Positions 16,534 through 25,229 of a DNA stretch of 64,000 nt are shown in pieces. The first letter of the stretch is position 1; the number at the start of each line of letters is the position of its first letter. Where the stretch lies: positions 372,001 to 436,000 of the forward strand of contig NZ_CP012549.1 of the NCBI RefSeq assembly GCF_025319965.1. Direction: 5' to 3'. Made by a program: the position numbers and the translations under genes. The notes beneath the pieces are model-generated. The model was given only the letters and a program-made list of their open reading frames with translations. It was not told the DNA's origin and did not search any database. The stretch comes from Campylobacter sp. RM16187. Its GTDB lineage: Bacteria; Campylobacterota; Campylobacteria; Campylobacterales; Campylobacteraceae.

Positions 16534-16695
16534 GAAAGTTTGAAGTGTTAAAGACTTATGCTGAGCTAGCTTGGGCGGGGTATAAAGAATTTAAAACTGA
16601 AGATGCCACTGGTACACAGATAGGTGCATTTGACAATTGTCTTTGTAACAGATGTAAAAGCAAAAGACGTTTTTAGTATAGAAGGTGTTTTATGA
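16530..16695 (+). pseudogene. Collapsed lipase gene (N- and C-terminal remnants)
   Basis: It starts MRKFEVLKTYAELAWAGY, like the N-termini of the three intact lipases (YKIYAQLASALY). It then jumps to a C-terminal piece in another frame, FVTDVKAKDVFS, which matches SVTDVRAKDAFS of the lipase at 19155. The GHSLGG core is deleted. Ends overlap both neighbours. Confidence 0.7.
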
Positions 16696-17381
16696 TTTTA
16701 GTCTATCCTCTTTACTTATTATTTTTTATAGTGATCTTTAGATTATTAAAAATAAAACCCAAATTTACAGTTTCTATGTTAATTTTAATTTTGCCTTGGA
16801 GCGGGTTTTTTGGTTCCAAGATTGCGGCAGGTTATTACTGTGGTAATCTGGATCATTTTATTATTCCCGTGAAAAAAGGAAAAATATTTTATCTAGACGA
16901 TTCCATTATGTCATACGGCTGGATTAATGAAAATAAATTGTATCCTTATATAAAAAAAAGTTCGTGGCTTGTGGAAGATTATTTTCCTGTTATAGGAGTT
17001 AAAAAAGATACCGGGGTAGATATTTTAGATATCGTCGAGTTAGATAGTGATAGTGAATTTTTTAAAGACGGTATAGGCTTAGATAAAAAATATGAATATA
17101 GACTAAAAAATCATGAAAATTTAGACTATAAATTTGACTACAATATAACTACGATGGAAATAAAATTTCCAAAAATAGTAACTAATTTTATAAGCGGCTT
17201 TTATTTGGCCGTCATCGATAATAAAACGGGTCAAGCTATCGCAAAAAGACCTGTCATAAAAAGTATATATGATTATCCTTTTTTAAATACGGGCACTGGG
17301 GAGTTTTGGTTTCAAAGCAGGGAAGCTTGCGGAGTCAATGATTTGTTTTATGAAAAACTGTTTAACACTATTAAGGAGTAA
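16692..17381 (+). CDS. Membrane-anchored hypothetical protein, putative lipase immunity
   Basis: 229 residues. Hydrophobic segments at about 3-18 and 27-42 are followed by a presumably periplasmic domain with YYCGNLDHFIIP and AVIDNKTGQAIAKRP. The frameshifted gene at 21743 has equivalent text (YYCNTTPKPFIK, RIIDNKTNETIA), showing one family. It sits 3 bp before the lipase at 17385, the layout expected of an immunity-effector pair. Confidence 0.5.
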   Translation: MILVYPLYLLFFIVIFRLLKIKPKFTVSMLILILPWSGFFGSKIAAGYYCGNLDHFIIPVKKGKIFYLDDSIMSYGWINENKLYPYIKKSSWLVEDYFPVIGVKKDTGVDILDIVELDSDSEFFKDGIGLDKKYEYRLKNHENLDYKFDYNITTMEIKFPKIVTNFISGFYLAVIDNKTGQAIAKRPVIKSIYDYPFLNTGTGEFWFQSREACGVNDLFYEKLFNTIKE

Positions 17382-17384
17382 ATT

Positions 17385-18389
17385 ATGTCAAATTCAATTG
17401 AAAAAGTGACCAAATACGGAGAGCTATCAGAGCTTATATATGAGAATCAGAAAAAGGGGTTAACGGATGACAAGAATTATGAAGTATTAAGTATATCTGA
17501 AAATAAAGGGACAGGATTTTACGCAACTCTTTATAAAGATTTGAAAACAAAAGAATATGTTTTGGCTTTTAGAGGAACAAATGAAATAAAAGACGCTAAA
17601 AGTTGGTATGGCGAAAAAACTCCTCAATATTATGATGCGGTTAAGTTTTTGAATGAATCTATATCTAACTTTAACATCGACAAGTCTAAATTAACTCTAA
17701 CGGGACATAGTTTAGGTGGTATATTAACTGCTCAGCTGGGATTGGAATTTGGTATTAGAGGGTATACTTACAATCCTTTCGGGGCTAATCTTTTAAACTA
17801 CCAAGAGTATGAAATATATTCTGAAATTATGAAAGACTTTGCTAAAAGCAACATCTACAACATATCTTACCAAGACGAAGGTGCTTTAAACGGTGATATT
17901 CTTTCAAATTTTGCAACAAACATCGTTGGTGATCATCTTGGATATTTTATCCCGATTTTTGGTAAAAATATGGAGTATAATTTTATTGCAGGTCATAGTA
18001 TAGCCACTCTAAACCAAGCTATAAAAGAACATAATGATATCTTAAAACATTTTAATCCAAATATAACCTATAAAGAATTAACACTTGCATATTTATCTAC
18101 AGCACTTATTCACAAAGGCAAAGGTTATGAAAAATTAAATGAAGAATTTAAAAAGCTAGGGGTTGATAATGCAGCCGAAAATTCATTAAGCTTGGATATC
18201 TTAACTAAAGATTCATCCCTTGCTTCTATATTCTCAAGCTCTTCTATTCCTATTGAAAATTTATACGCCCTAATAAACCTAAACCCTTTTATAGTATCGG
18301 GCGTATCCTCTGAAGCTTACACTGAACTTGAAAAACATAAAGACGAATACTCGGATGGATATGTGCAAGATTGCAAGCCGGCTTCTTAA
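17385..18389 (+). CDS. Alpha/beta-hydrolase lipase (class 3), putative type VI effector 1
   Basis: 334 residues. It has AFRGTNE (oxyanion region) and LTGHSLGGILTAQ with the nucleophilic Ser, giving the GxSxG motif. No signal peptide is visible, which suits delivery by a type VI system rather than Sec export. The last about 50 residues (ENLYALINLNPF...YVQDC) are shared with the lipase at 20490, while the bodies differ, so the tails recombine as a cassette. Phospholipase effectors are normally paired with membrane or periplasmic immunity proteins, as the flanking genes appear to be. Confidence 0.75.
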   Translation: MSNSIEKVTKYGELSELIYENQKKGLTDDKNYEVLSISENKGTGFYATLYKDLKTKEYVLAFRGTNEIKDAKSWYGEKTPQYYDAVKFLNESISNFNIDKSKLTLTGHSLGGILTAQLGLEFGIRGYTYNPFGANLLNYQEYEIYSEIMKDFAKSNIYNISYQDEGALNGDILSNFATNIVGDHLGYFIPIFGKNMEYNFIAGHSIATLNQAIKEHNDILKHFNPNITYKELTLAYLSTALIHKGKGYEKLNEEFKKLGVDNAAENSLSLDILTKDSSLASIFSSSSIPIENLYALINLNPFIVSGVSSEAYTELEKHKDEYSDGYVQDCKPAS

Positions 18390-18480
18390 ATTTCATATAA
18401 ATTTGATCAAATAAGTTTATATTAAATTTAAGACCTATCAAAAATATTTTTGTCTGGTTTTTATAAAATAAAAAAAGGAT
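18241..18480. repeat. Lipase tail plus 3' UTR cassette, copy 1 (copy 2 at 21377-21616)
   Basis: About 240 bp covering the shared C-terminal codons and the AT-rich 3' sequence up to TTTTTATAAAAT is repeated with few changes after the lipase at 20490. Homology runs through the stop codon, so it is DNA-level duplication. Confidence 0.8.
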
Positions 18481-18518
18481 AGATGTGTGGCACACAGCGC
18501 TTCTTATAAAGGATTAAA

Positions 18519-19151
18519 ATGAATACGGTAAGGGAAGTTTTTATATTATTGACATTTTATAGCTTTCTTTGGGCTTTTTTATTTTATTATCTTTCAAGTA
18601 TCAAAGTTCATATTGCCTTTAGGATATTAATTCTTATTCCGATACTTCTGCTTATATGGTGGATGCAACCTGTTATAGTTTTTATAATGCTTCCGGCAAT
18701 TTTTCTTTTCTATAAAATAAAGCCAAAAATTCATATCGCATTTGTATTAATAAATTTAGCATTAATTGGATATTTGTACTGCCATAATGCGATAAATCTA
18801 TACAAATTTCAAAAGATGTGTAAAAATAAGGAGTATTATATAGAGATAGTGGATAATAACTACTCTATTGAGGATATAAGAAACCAAAAATATAAATTTA
18901 AAATAACAAAAAATGTGGAGGAATGTAAGAAGGATAGAGATAAATGCCCTAACACAACTATGCTTGTGCATGATAGAGATGTTTATTCTTACGATGAAAC
19001 AAAACTTATTGCAAGAACATACAATGTTTTTATGCCTTATGATAATTTAAACATAAAAGTGTCAACTCTTTCACATACATTCCATGGCAAGTATTGTGAG
19101 GCTAAAGATACGAATAAATTATTATTAGAAAAATTTTTAATCAAGGAGTAA
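18519..19151 (+). CDS. Membrane hypothetical protein, putative lipase immunity
   Basis: 210 residues. Three to four hydrophobic stretches fill the first about 95 residues, then a soluble C-terminal half has Cys residues (ECKKDRDKCPN, GKYCEAK). It has a ribosome site AAAGG and lies 3 bp before the lipase at 19155. It resembles the gene at 19870 in plan (YEIRIV/YIEIVDNNYS after the membrane part). Confidence 0.5.
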   Translation: MNTVREVFILLTFYSFLWAFLFYYLSSIKVHIAFRILILIPILLLIWWMQPVIVFIMLPAIFLFYKIKPKIHIAFVLINLALIGYLYCHNAINLYKFQKMCKNKEYYIEIVDNNYSIEDIRNQKYKFKITKNVEECKKDRDKCPNTTMLVHDRDVYSYDETKLIARTYNVFMPYDNLNIKVSTLSHTFHGKYCEAKDTNKLLLEKFLIKE

Positions 19152-19154
19152 AAA

Positions 19155-19877
19155 ATGAGTAGCAAGTTTTCAATATATAAAGATATGGCGATGCTAGCGG
19201 ATATAGCTTATGAAACAATAGAAGTTAATGATCCTACTAAAAACGGCTATACTGTAAGACAAAACAGTCCTGCAAATTCCAGTGGTTTTTCTGCTACCTT
19301 ATATCAAAAAGAGGATGAGATTATTTTAGCCTTAAGAGGAACGGAAACTAATTCTTTAGAGCAGTTTTATTATGACGTCTTAGTCGCCGATGTTGCAGAA
19401 TTAGGCACAAAATCTGTTCCTGCAAGCCAAGTTACTGATATGATTAGATTTATTGATGGACTTAAGAATAGTAGCGATCTAATCTCTGGAAATACTAAGG
19501 TTACAATAGTTGGACACTCTCTTGGTGGAACACTAGCTCAAATAGCATCTAAGATGTATCCTTCTTTGTTTGATAATTGCTATACTTTTAACTCTCCTAG
19601 CAGAATGAGCTTAAATTACCGTAAAATTTATAAGGATAGCGATGGTAAGTATTATTGGTTAGGAAACGAGCAGGTAAATTTTAAACATTATGTTGAATAT
19701 AAGATAGGCGAAGCCTTCCATAACTATCAAAACACTTCAATGACTACTTCAGTAACAGATGTAAGAGCTAAAGATGCATTCAGCCATATAGCAAATTTAT
19801 GGTGGAAAGAAAGATTCGGAGAGAGAATAGAGGTCTCAGGAACGAATTCAAACGAAAGTATATGGAGAGTTGCATAA
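19155..19877 (+). CDS. Class 3 lipase, putative type VI effector 2
   Basis: 240 residues, the shortest of the three. It has LALRGTET and IVGHSLGGTLAQIA with the GxSxG serine, then TFNSPSRMS. A late His-containing part, RAKDAFSHIANLWW, may supply the catalytic His. It lacks the shared tail of the other two. It overlaps the next membrane gene by 8 bp. No signal peptide. Confidence 0.75.
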   Translation: MSSKFSIYKDMAMLADIAYETIEVNDPTKNGYTVRQNSPANSSGFSATLYQKEDEIILALRGTETNSLEQFYYDVLVADVAELGTKSVPASQVTDMIRFIDGLKNSSDLISGNTKVTIVGHSLGGTLAQIASKMYPSLFDNCYTFNSPSRMSLNYRKIYKDSDGKYYWLGNEQVNFKHYVEYKIGEAFHNYQNTSMTTSVTDVRAKDAFSHIANLWWKERFGERIEVSGTNSNESIWRVA

Positions 19878-20493
19878 AATGCTAGCGTTTATTTTAATAC
19901 TTATAATTTCTTTTACTTGGGCAATAGTGATAAATCAAATTTATTTGTCAAATTTAAATAAAATACTAAAATTAGCGTTAATGCTAACATGCTTAATCAT
20001 ATCAGGCGTTTCTACTTTATTTTCCATATTTTTAACACCATTGTTTCTAAGCATTTTTCAAAAAAGACAAATAAAATTCGACAAAAGAGTTGCTTTTGTA
20101 CTGGCGGTATTACTTTCTGCCGTCAGCTTTATCGACGTTAAAAACCGCATCGTTTATGAATACAAATGCAATATAGAAAAAGATTATGAAATTAGGATTG
20201 TAAAGCAAGACTATAAAAAAGAAGATATAGATGAATTTTACATTGATTGGATTTCATATTCACGCCCAAAATCCGTACAAAAAATCCATACAATAAACGT
20301 ATATAATAAATTTCAAGGAAGTGTCGTGGCTGAAGTTTATACAATTTATCTGCCAAATGGATTTATTGCGAACGAACTCCATAAAATGACAGTAGGCGGG
20401 AATGAAAGTGGAATAAATTGCGGTTATATAGATTGGAATAGTGGATTTATATTACGTGATCAAATAAAACAAATTTTAAAGGATAAAAGATGA
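19870..20493 (+). CDS. Membrane hypothetical protein, putative lipase immunity
   Basis: 207 residues. Hydrophobic segments cover about 2-20, 29-58 and 73-88, followed by a soluble domain (YEIRIVKQDYKKEDIDEFY) like that at 18519. It overlaps the lipases on both sides by 8 and 4 bp, so it is tightly coupled to the effector genes. Confidence 0.5.
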   Translation: MHKMLAFILILIISFTWAIVINQIYLSNLNKILKLALMLTCLIISGVSTLFSIFLTPLFLSIFQKRQIKFDKRVAFVLAVLLSAVSFIDVKNRIVYEYKCNIEKDYEIRIVKQDYKKEDIDEFYIDWISYSRPKSVQKIHTINVYNKFQGSVVAEVYTIYLPNGFIANELHKMTVGGNESGINCGYIDWNSGFILRDQIKQILKDKR

Positions 20494-21521
20494 ACAATAG
20501 TTTTTCAACATACAAAATTTATGCACAGTTGGCAAGTGCTTTATACGACGATGGTATGAGAATCCCTGATGGCTATAAAATAGTGACAACCGAATTCTCT
20601 AGTTTAGTTACCGGCTTTCAAGCAAGTCTTTATATAAACACAAATAATGAAAAAATATTGGCAATACGAGGTACAGATGTAGCACTTAATAGACCTGTTA
20701 ATACTATTGAAGACTTATACAACGACTTCCAATTAGCCCTTGCGGGCGTAAATTTACAAGAAATAAGCTTGGAGAGTTACTACAATAAATTGGTATCTCA
20801 GGGTATTATATCCACTAATGAAAAGATAACCGTAGTCGGACACTCTCTTGGAGGATATTTGGCTCAAATTTTAACTATTAAACATCCGGAAGTGGTTGAT
20901 CACACTTATACATTCAATGCGCCTGGGATCGGTGGGCTACCGGGTACATTATTAAATGCTTTGAGTATAGAAAATATTCATAATCCCAAGATAACAGACA
21001 TTGTAGCCAAAGACGGTCTTAGTTTAATAGCAGGAACCGGTCTTAATGCCGGACAAGAAATAGAAGTATCAGGTGAAAGCCATTCAAGTGTTGACTTAAC
21101 TAAAATTTTCTACTTTTACGATAACATGATAAAAAACGGAACTAGTGAAGAAGTAACAAGTTATTTGAGCGGACTACATAAATCATCAAAGGCTATATTC
21201 AAAGGAGGGGTTGATGATATAGCCGAACAAACAATGCAAAAGATAGATAAGATAATAAATAAAGCAATTAATAAAACAGACATAATAGATATTTGTCAAG
21301 CATATGAAAACAGTACTAATAATATCAACTTTAATATCCAACTAATTAATCCTGATTCAACTATACCAAATTCTAATAGTTCTATTGAAAATTTATACGC
21401 TCTAATAAACTTAAACCCTTTCATAGGATCGGGCATATCTTCTAAAGCTTACACTGAACTTGAAAAACATAAAGATGAATACTCGGATGAATATGTGCAA
21501 GACTGCAAGCTGGCTTCTTAA
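20490..21521 (+). CDS. Class 3 lipase, putative type VI effector 3
   Basis: 343 residues. It has LAIRGTDVA and VVGHSLGGYLAQIL with the nucleophilic Ser, then YTFNAPGIGGLPG; KDGLSLIAG and GESHSSVD may hold the His. The C-terminal tail (ENLYALINLNPF...YVQDC) and 3' UTR are the recombined cassette also found at 17385. No export signal. Confidence 0.75.
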   Translation: MNNSFSTYKIYAQLASALYDDGMRIPDGYKIVTTEFSSLVTGFQASLYINTNNEKILAIRGTDVALNRPVNTIEDLYNDFQLALAGVNLQEISLESYYNKLVSQGIISTNEKITVVGHSLGGYLAQILTIKHPEVVDHTYTFNAPGIGGLPGTLLNALSIENIHNPKITDIVAKDGLSLIAGTGLNAGQEIEVSGESHSSVDLTKIFYFYDNMIKNGTSEEVTSYLSGLHKSSKAIFKGGVDDIAEQTMQKIDKIINKAINKTDIIDICQAYENSTNNINFNIQLINPDSTIPNSNSSIENLYALINLNPFIGSGISSKAYTELEKHKDEYSDEYVQDCKLAS

Positions 21522-21742
21522 ATTTCATATAAATTTGATCAAATAAGTTTATATTAAATTTAAGGCCTATCAAAAATATTTTTTGTCTGGTTTTTATAAA
21601 ATTTAAAAAAAGGATAAATATGCAAGAAAATGTTAAAAAGACTATTACGTCCATTTTATACTTTAAAGAAGTGTAAAATGGGCATATTTATACTGTTGTT
21701 TTTTATATAACTATAGGCTGGGTTATATATAAGTGTTTTAAA

Positions 21743-22594
21743 ATGAGTAAAAAAGGATATATTATTTTAGGTGTCATCTCCTTACTTATTGCCCATAATC
21801 TTATCATAACAAACATACTAGGCTTTTACTATTGTAACACTACTCCAAAGCCTTTCATTAAAGAAAAAATAGAGTATCCTGAGAGTATATACTTTGAGGA
21901 CAATGTATTTGGTGGATTTGCGGATAAATATATAAAAGATATGTTCAATAACTATCTAGATGGCATTCATTTAAAAACTATGGCTTTAAATTTACCTGAT
22001 GGTAATGTAATGATACTCTCGTTTGATAAACAATCGCAAGAGTATAAAGATTTTATAAATGCTATAAATGAATATAGAGAAGCCGGCGCTACATACTGGC
22101 ATTCCAGAGAAGAACTTCACAGAAAACTAGAGAGTTCAGAGATTAAGCGAAATTCAAAAGAGCACAAAGAGTATGTGGATATTATGAATAAAGAAAGCAA
22201 GAGGGAGTATGAAAATATAAATAAAATAAAAATTTAATAGATAGAGTCGTGATTAAAAATGTAGTAGCCAAAGAAAATATGCCAAAAAACAAACTATACG
22301 GTATTATATGACAAAGTAAATTTAAATTGGTTCGCTTCTAAATTCTTTCACTCTGATACAATGAGAATTATAGATAATAAAACAAATGAAACTATTGCTT
22401 TTCAGCAGAGATATTTTAGCTTTGGAACATTAGTAGAGCATATGCTAGATGTTCCTTTTAAAGGAGATTATGTATGTAAAAACACTATATATCTCGTAGA
22501 AGAAACTTTTCCGAAAATGGATCTAAATATAGGATCTGTTTTAGTAAATTTTGACAGAAAACTTGAAAATAATCCTAAGGGAGTTAAGAAATAA
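21743..22594 (+). pseudogene. Frameshifted membrane immunity-like gene
   Basis: Three pieces in different frames belong together. The first is 21743-22237 with an N-terminal membrane helix and YYCNTTPKPFIK. The second is a short piece with KNVVAKENMPKNKLYGII (22250-22310). The third is 22361-22594 with RIIDNKTNETIA. Together they have the layout of the intact gene at 16692. A lipase partner just downstream is missing. Confidence 0.6.
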
Positions 22595-22676
22595 GAAATC
22601 ATTAGCAAATTATTGCAGAAATAGGGCTTTTAGCACAAATGACTTATCAAGAGATTGGAGAAGGGAAATTTAAGGT

Positions 22677-23372
22677 ATGAGTTGTGAAGGAATAAATTTG
22701 AGAGATTATGATAAAGCTCCACTAATGATTAAAAATAACTTTATAATGATAATGTATGGTTTTGTTTTTTTGTGCTTTATAGATGCTTTTGTTATTTGGG
22801 CTACATTTTTCTCAGGTATAATTGACTGGAGTTTAGGTAAATTTAGTGAAGTGTTCTTTCATGCCCTAAAAACTCAGGGCTTTAGGTTCTCAGGTATGGT
22901 GATTGGCTTTGTTGTTGCAAATATTTGGGCTTTTTTTGACTTAATCAGAAAACTTAGAAAACCTGAAAAAGTATATTTGTGTAATGATAAAGTTTATTGG
23001 GATAAACGAGATATAACAGTAGAAAAACAAAATATTGTTTGGGTTAAAAAAAGTATTTATCCTATGCTCGGTAAGATACCAGACGGTTCTTTACAACGAT
23101 TTTGGATTTTTACATTGGGAATAATAATCGTGCCTTTATTTTTAATTTTGTCAAATTTACTTGCTTGTTTAGCAAAATTAGTTGCTTTATTAATTAACAA
23201 AGATTATAAATTTATACTATTTTGCACCATAGTTTTTTATGACAATCAAAAAAATGCCGTAAATGTCTATTTAATGACAAAGCAAGATTATAAACAAGTA
23301 AATGAATATTTATTGCAAAATTTTAATTTACAAATTGAAAATTTAGATAAAAACTACAAATTCTGTAAATAG
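22677..23372 (+). CDS. Membrane protein with two hydrophobic regions, unknown
   Basis: 231 residues with hydrophobic stretches at about 22-48, 74-90 and 140-175, and a basic cytoplasmic-like segment RKLRKPEKVYLC between. No family recognised. It follows the immunity-like genes in the same direction and could be another immunity protein or an unrelated membrane protein. The ribosome site is weak. Confidence 0.5.
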   Translation: MSCEGINLRDYDKAPLMIKNNFIMIMYGFVFLCFIDAFVIWATFFSGIIDWSLGKFSEVFFHALKTQGFRFSGMVIGFVVANIWAFFDLIRKLRKPEKVYLCNDKVYWDKRDITVEKQNIVWVKKSIYPMLGKIPDGSLQRFWIFTLGIIIVPLFLILSNLLACLAKLVALLINKDYKFILFCTIVFYDNQKNAVNVYLMTKQDYKQVNEYLLQNFNLQIENLDKNYKFCK

Positions 23373-23381
23373 GAGAAAATT

Positions 23382-23492
23382 ATGCCAAAAGATAACAGTA
23401 CTTCTAATAAGTATCCCTCAAAATTATATAATATAGAAAAACATAAAAAAGGGAGGATTTTAGATACACAGAAATTGAAACATGTTTTATAA
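23382..23492 (+). CDS. Small hypothetical protein, 36 aa
   Basis: ATG frame starting MPKDNSTSNKYPSKLYN, with AGGAGA 5 nt upstream, 9 bp after the membrane gene. Lys-rich. It may be real or the remnant of a longer gene. Confidence 0.3.
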   Translation: MPKDNSTSNKYPSKLYNIEKHKKGRILDTQKLKHVL

Positions 23493-23534
23493 GGATTTAA
23501 AATTAAAAAAATACTTATTCTTCACTTATTAACA

Positions 23535-23816
23535 TCAAATAATAGCTATGCTTAATTTCTTGCCAAGTACGTTAGCGGCCGATACAAGAGTATTTAACGT
23601 AAGAGAGCTATTTGTAGGGCTTAGCATCCTATCTACCACACTACGACTTGTTTTCATAAGTTGAGCCATCTTTGTTTTAGTAATTTTTTGAGTTTTCATC
23701 TCTTCTTGAATTTGATAAGCTATAACTCTTTTAATGGCAGTATCTAATACCTCTTCATATATACCATCTTCTTTTAAAAACTCTTCAAAGCTACTTCCAA
23801 TATGTTTATTCTTCAT
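23535..23816 (-). CDS. higA: XRE-family antitoxin, HigA-like
   Basis: 93 residues. An HTH with TKTKMAQLMKTSRSVVDRML spans about 45-75. It overlaps the end of the upstream toxin by 11 bp in toxin-first order, typical of HigBA. It probably binds the toxin and represses the shared promoter. Confidence 0.8.
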   Translation of the reverse strand: MKNKHIGSSFEEFLKEDGIYEEVLDTAIKRVIAYQIQEEMKTQKITKTKMAQLMKTSRSVVDRMLSPTNSSLTLNTLVSAANVLGKKLSIAII

Positions 23817-24171
23817 CCAAATCTCCTAAATTTATATTCTTAAGTCTTTCTATCGCCTTATCTATATCTTTTTGCGGTGTTTTTTGATCTTTCTTTATAA
23901 ATCCATGAAGCAAAATCATATAATCTTTATAAATAGTAAAGATGACTCTAGCTATTTTGTCACTAGACAGATCGCTTCTCACCTCCCACAGTTTATATTT
24001 GCTGTTTAATTTTTTCACTAAAGGCATTCCTATAGGATAACCAAATTCAACTTCTTGTATATCCATACCAATTATTTTTCTATCTTCTTTATCAAGAGAT
24101 AATAGCCACTCTTTAACTGGTTCATTGCCAAGAGAAGTTTTATAAAAATATACATCAACTATCTTTTGCAA
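23806..24171 (-). CDS. higB: HigB/RelE-like toxin (phage Gp49-like family)
   Basis: 121 residues, normal length. FYKTSLGNEPVKEWL, LWEVRSDLS and the LLHGFIKKDQKTPQKDIDKA ending are typical of the family, which cleaves mRNA on ribosomes. Unlike the two toxins at 34.9 and 36.3 kb, the frame is intact. Confidence 0.82.
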   Translation of the reverse strand: MQKIVDVYFYKTSLGNEPVKEWLLSLDKEDRKIIGMDIQEVEFGYPIGMPLVKKLNSKYKLWEVRSDLSSDKIARVIFTIYKDYMILLHGFIKKDQKTPQKDIDKAIERLKNINLGDLDEE

Positions 24172-24299
24172 GTAAATCTTTCTTATTTTTTATATAATTG
24201 TATCTAAAAAGATACAAAAAATCAAGATAAAAAACAATTTTTTAAGACAGGCAAAGAATAAGATATTTAACTAATTATAAAGCCCTAAAATACGGTATT

Positions 24300-24740
24300 T
24301 CATTAAACATAAAAAACCTATCATTTTTTTTTCATATCATTTAAAGCCCTAAACTTAGGGATTTAACTTATTTTTATAATTTTACCTTTTGAAAACCGAT
24401 TGAAAAATTTGTGAAATTTAACAAAAACTTTTCCGATTTTTTCCATTTTATTTCTAAAGATTTCAAATTTTATGTCATTTTATTCCGAAAAAAAGTGAGT
24501 CAAAAGTGAGTCACTAACGATTTTTTCGTAAGCTTAAAGTGCCTAAAATACGGTGTTTAATGCAATCCGGTTCTGATTCAGCATCCGGAGCCATCTATGC
24601 CCGAAAATCCCTTTTAAACCCCGATTTTACCGATATTTCAAGAGCTTTAAGTTTTCTTACTTTTATAAAATTTGTTCCCTATTTGTTCCCGAATTTTTTA
24701 ATATTCCAATTTCCTACCAAGCTTTCTAAGTTAATCTAAG
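24300..24740. repeat. Module-end sequence with att core (homologous to about 46310-46740)
   Basis: No credible gene lies in 24172-24928. This part contains the palindrome-like CCCTAAACTTAGGG, TTCCGAAAAAAAGTGAGTC, the att core and TTGTTCCCTATTTGTTCCC. The last text is also found upstream of int at 14839. Its counterpart at 46.3 kb likewise precedes an excisionase-like and mob gene pair. Confidence 0.7.
24579..24594. other. Putative attachment core, tRNA-3'-end-like
   Basis: CAGCATCCGGAGCCAT preceded by GGTTCTGATT, which resembles a T-arm. Same core as at 14982, 38026 and 46585. Confidence 0.7.
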
Positions 24741-24928
24741 ATACCTTATTTTTGTTTTTAAAAACAGGAAAACAATTTTTTACTCTCGACTACTCTAAAA
24801 TACTCTAAAGAACCATAGAGTATTAAAAATTTTTCAAAAACTACCCAAAAACCATTCAAAATACTAAAAGTAAATGAAAAGTTGCTGTAATTAGTTATGT
24901 AAGAACTAAGCAGAAGGAGAAAAATAAT

Positions 24929-25195
24929 ATGCTTAATGAACTATATAACGACGTAGGATACAAAACGCTTCTTGAGCACATATCTAGCCAATATAAAGGA
25001 AAGGTGGTTTTAGACAGAAAGCAAACCGCAGCGGTTCTTGGCATCGGTGTATCCACTCTTGATCTTCGTATATCGCAGGGCAGGGATATTCCACGTTATA
25101 TCAAAATGGGAGATGCAAAGAATTCTCGCATAGCATTTGCGATAACTGATATTGCAGCTTATATTTTTCAAAAAAGGGTTAAAACATGCTCTTAA
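24929..25195 (+). CDS. Small HTH (excisionase/MerR-like) DNA-binding protein
   Basis: 88 residues. The pattern LDRKQTAAVLGIGVSTLDLR followed by PRYIKMGDAKNSRIAF is a winged-helix recognition unit as in excisionases and small plasmid regulators. It has a good AGAAGGAGA ribosome site and stands before the relaxase gene. A damaged relative with the same motif is at 47028 before mobC. Confidence 0.7.
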   Translation: MLNELYNDVGYKTLLEHISSQYKGKVVLDRKQTAAVLGIGVSTLDLRISQGRDIPRYIKMGDAKNSRIAFAITDIAAYIFQKRVKTCS

Positions 25196-25229
25196 TTTCT
25201 ATAGTAGATAATAAAGAAAAGGATCAAAA

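Noticed and set aside
24539-24739. Frame of 66 codons over the att core
   Set aside because: No ribosome site, and it runs through a repeated non-coding module end.
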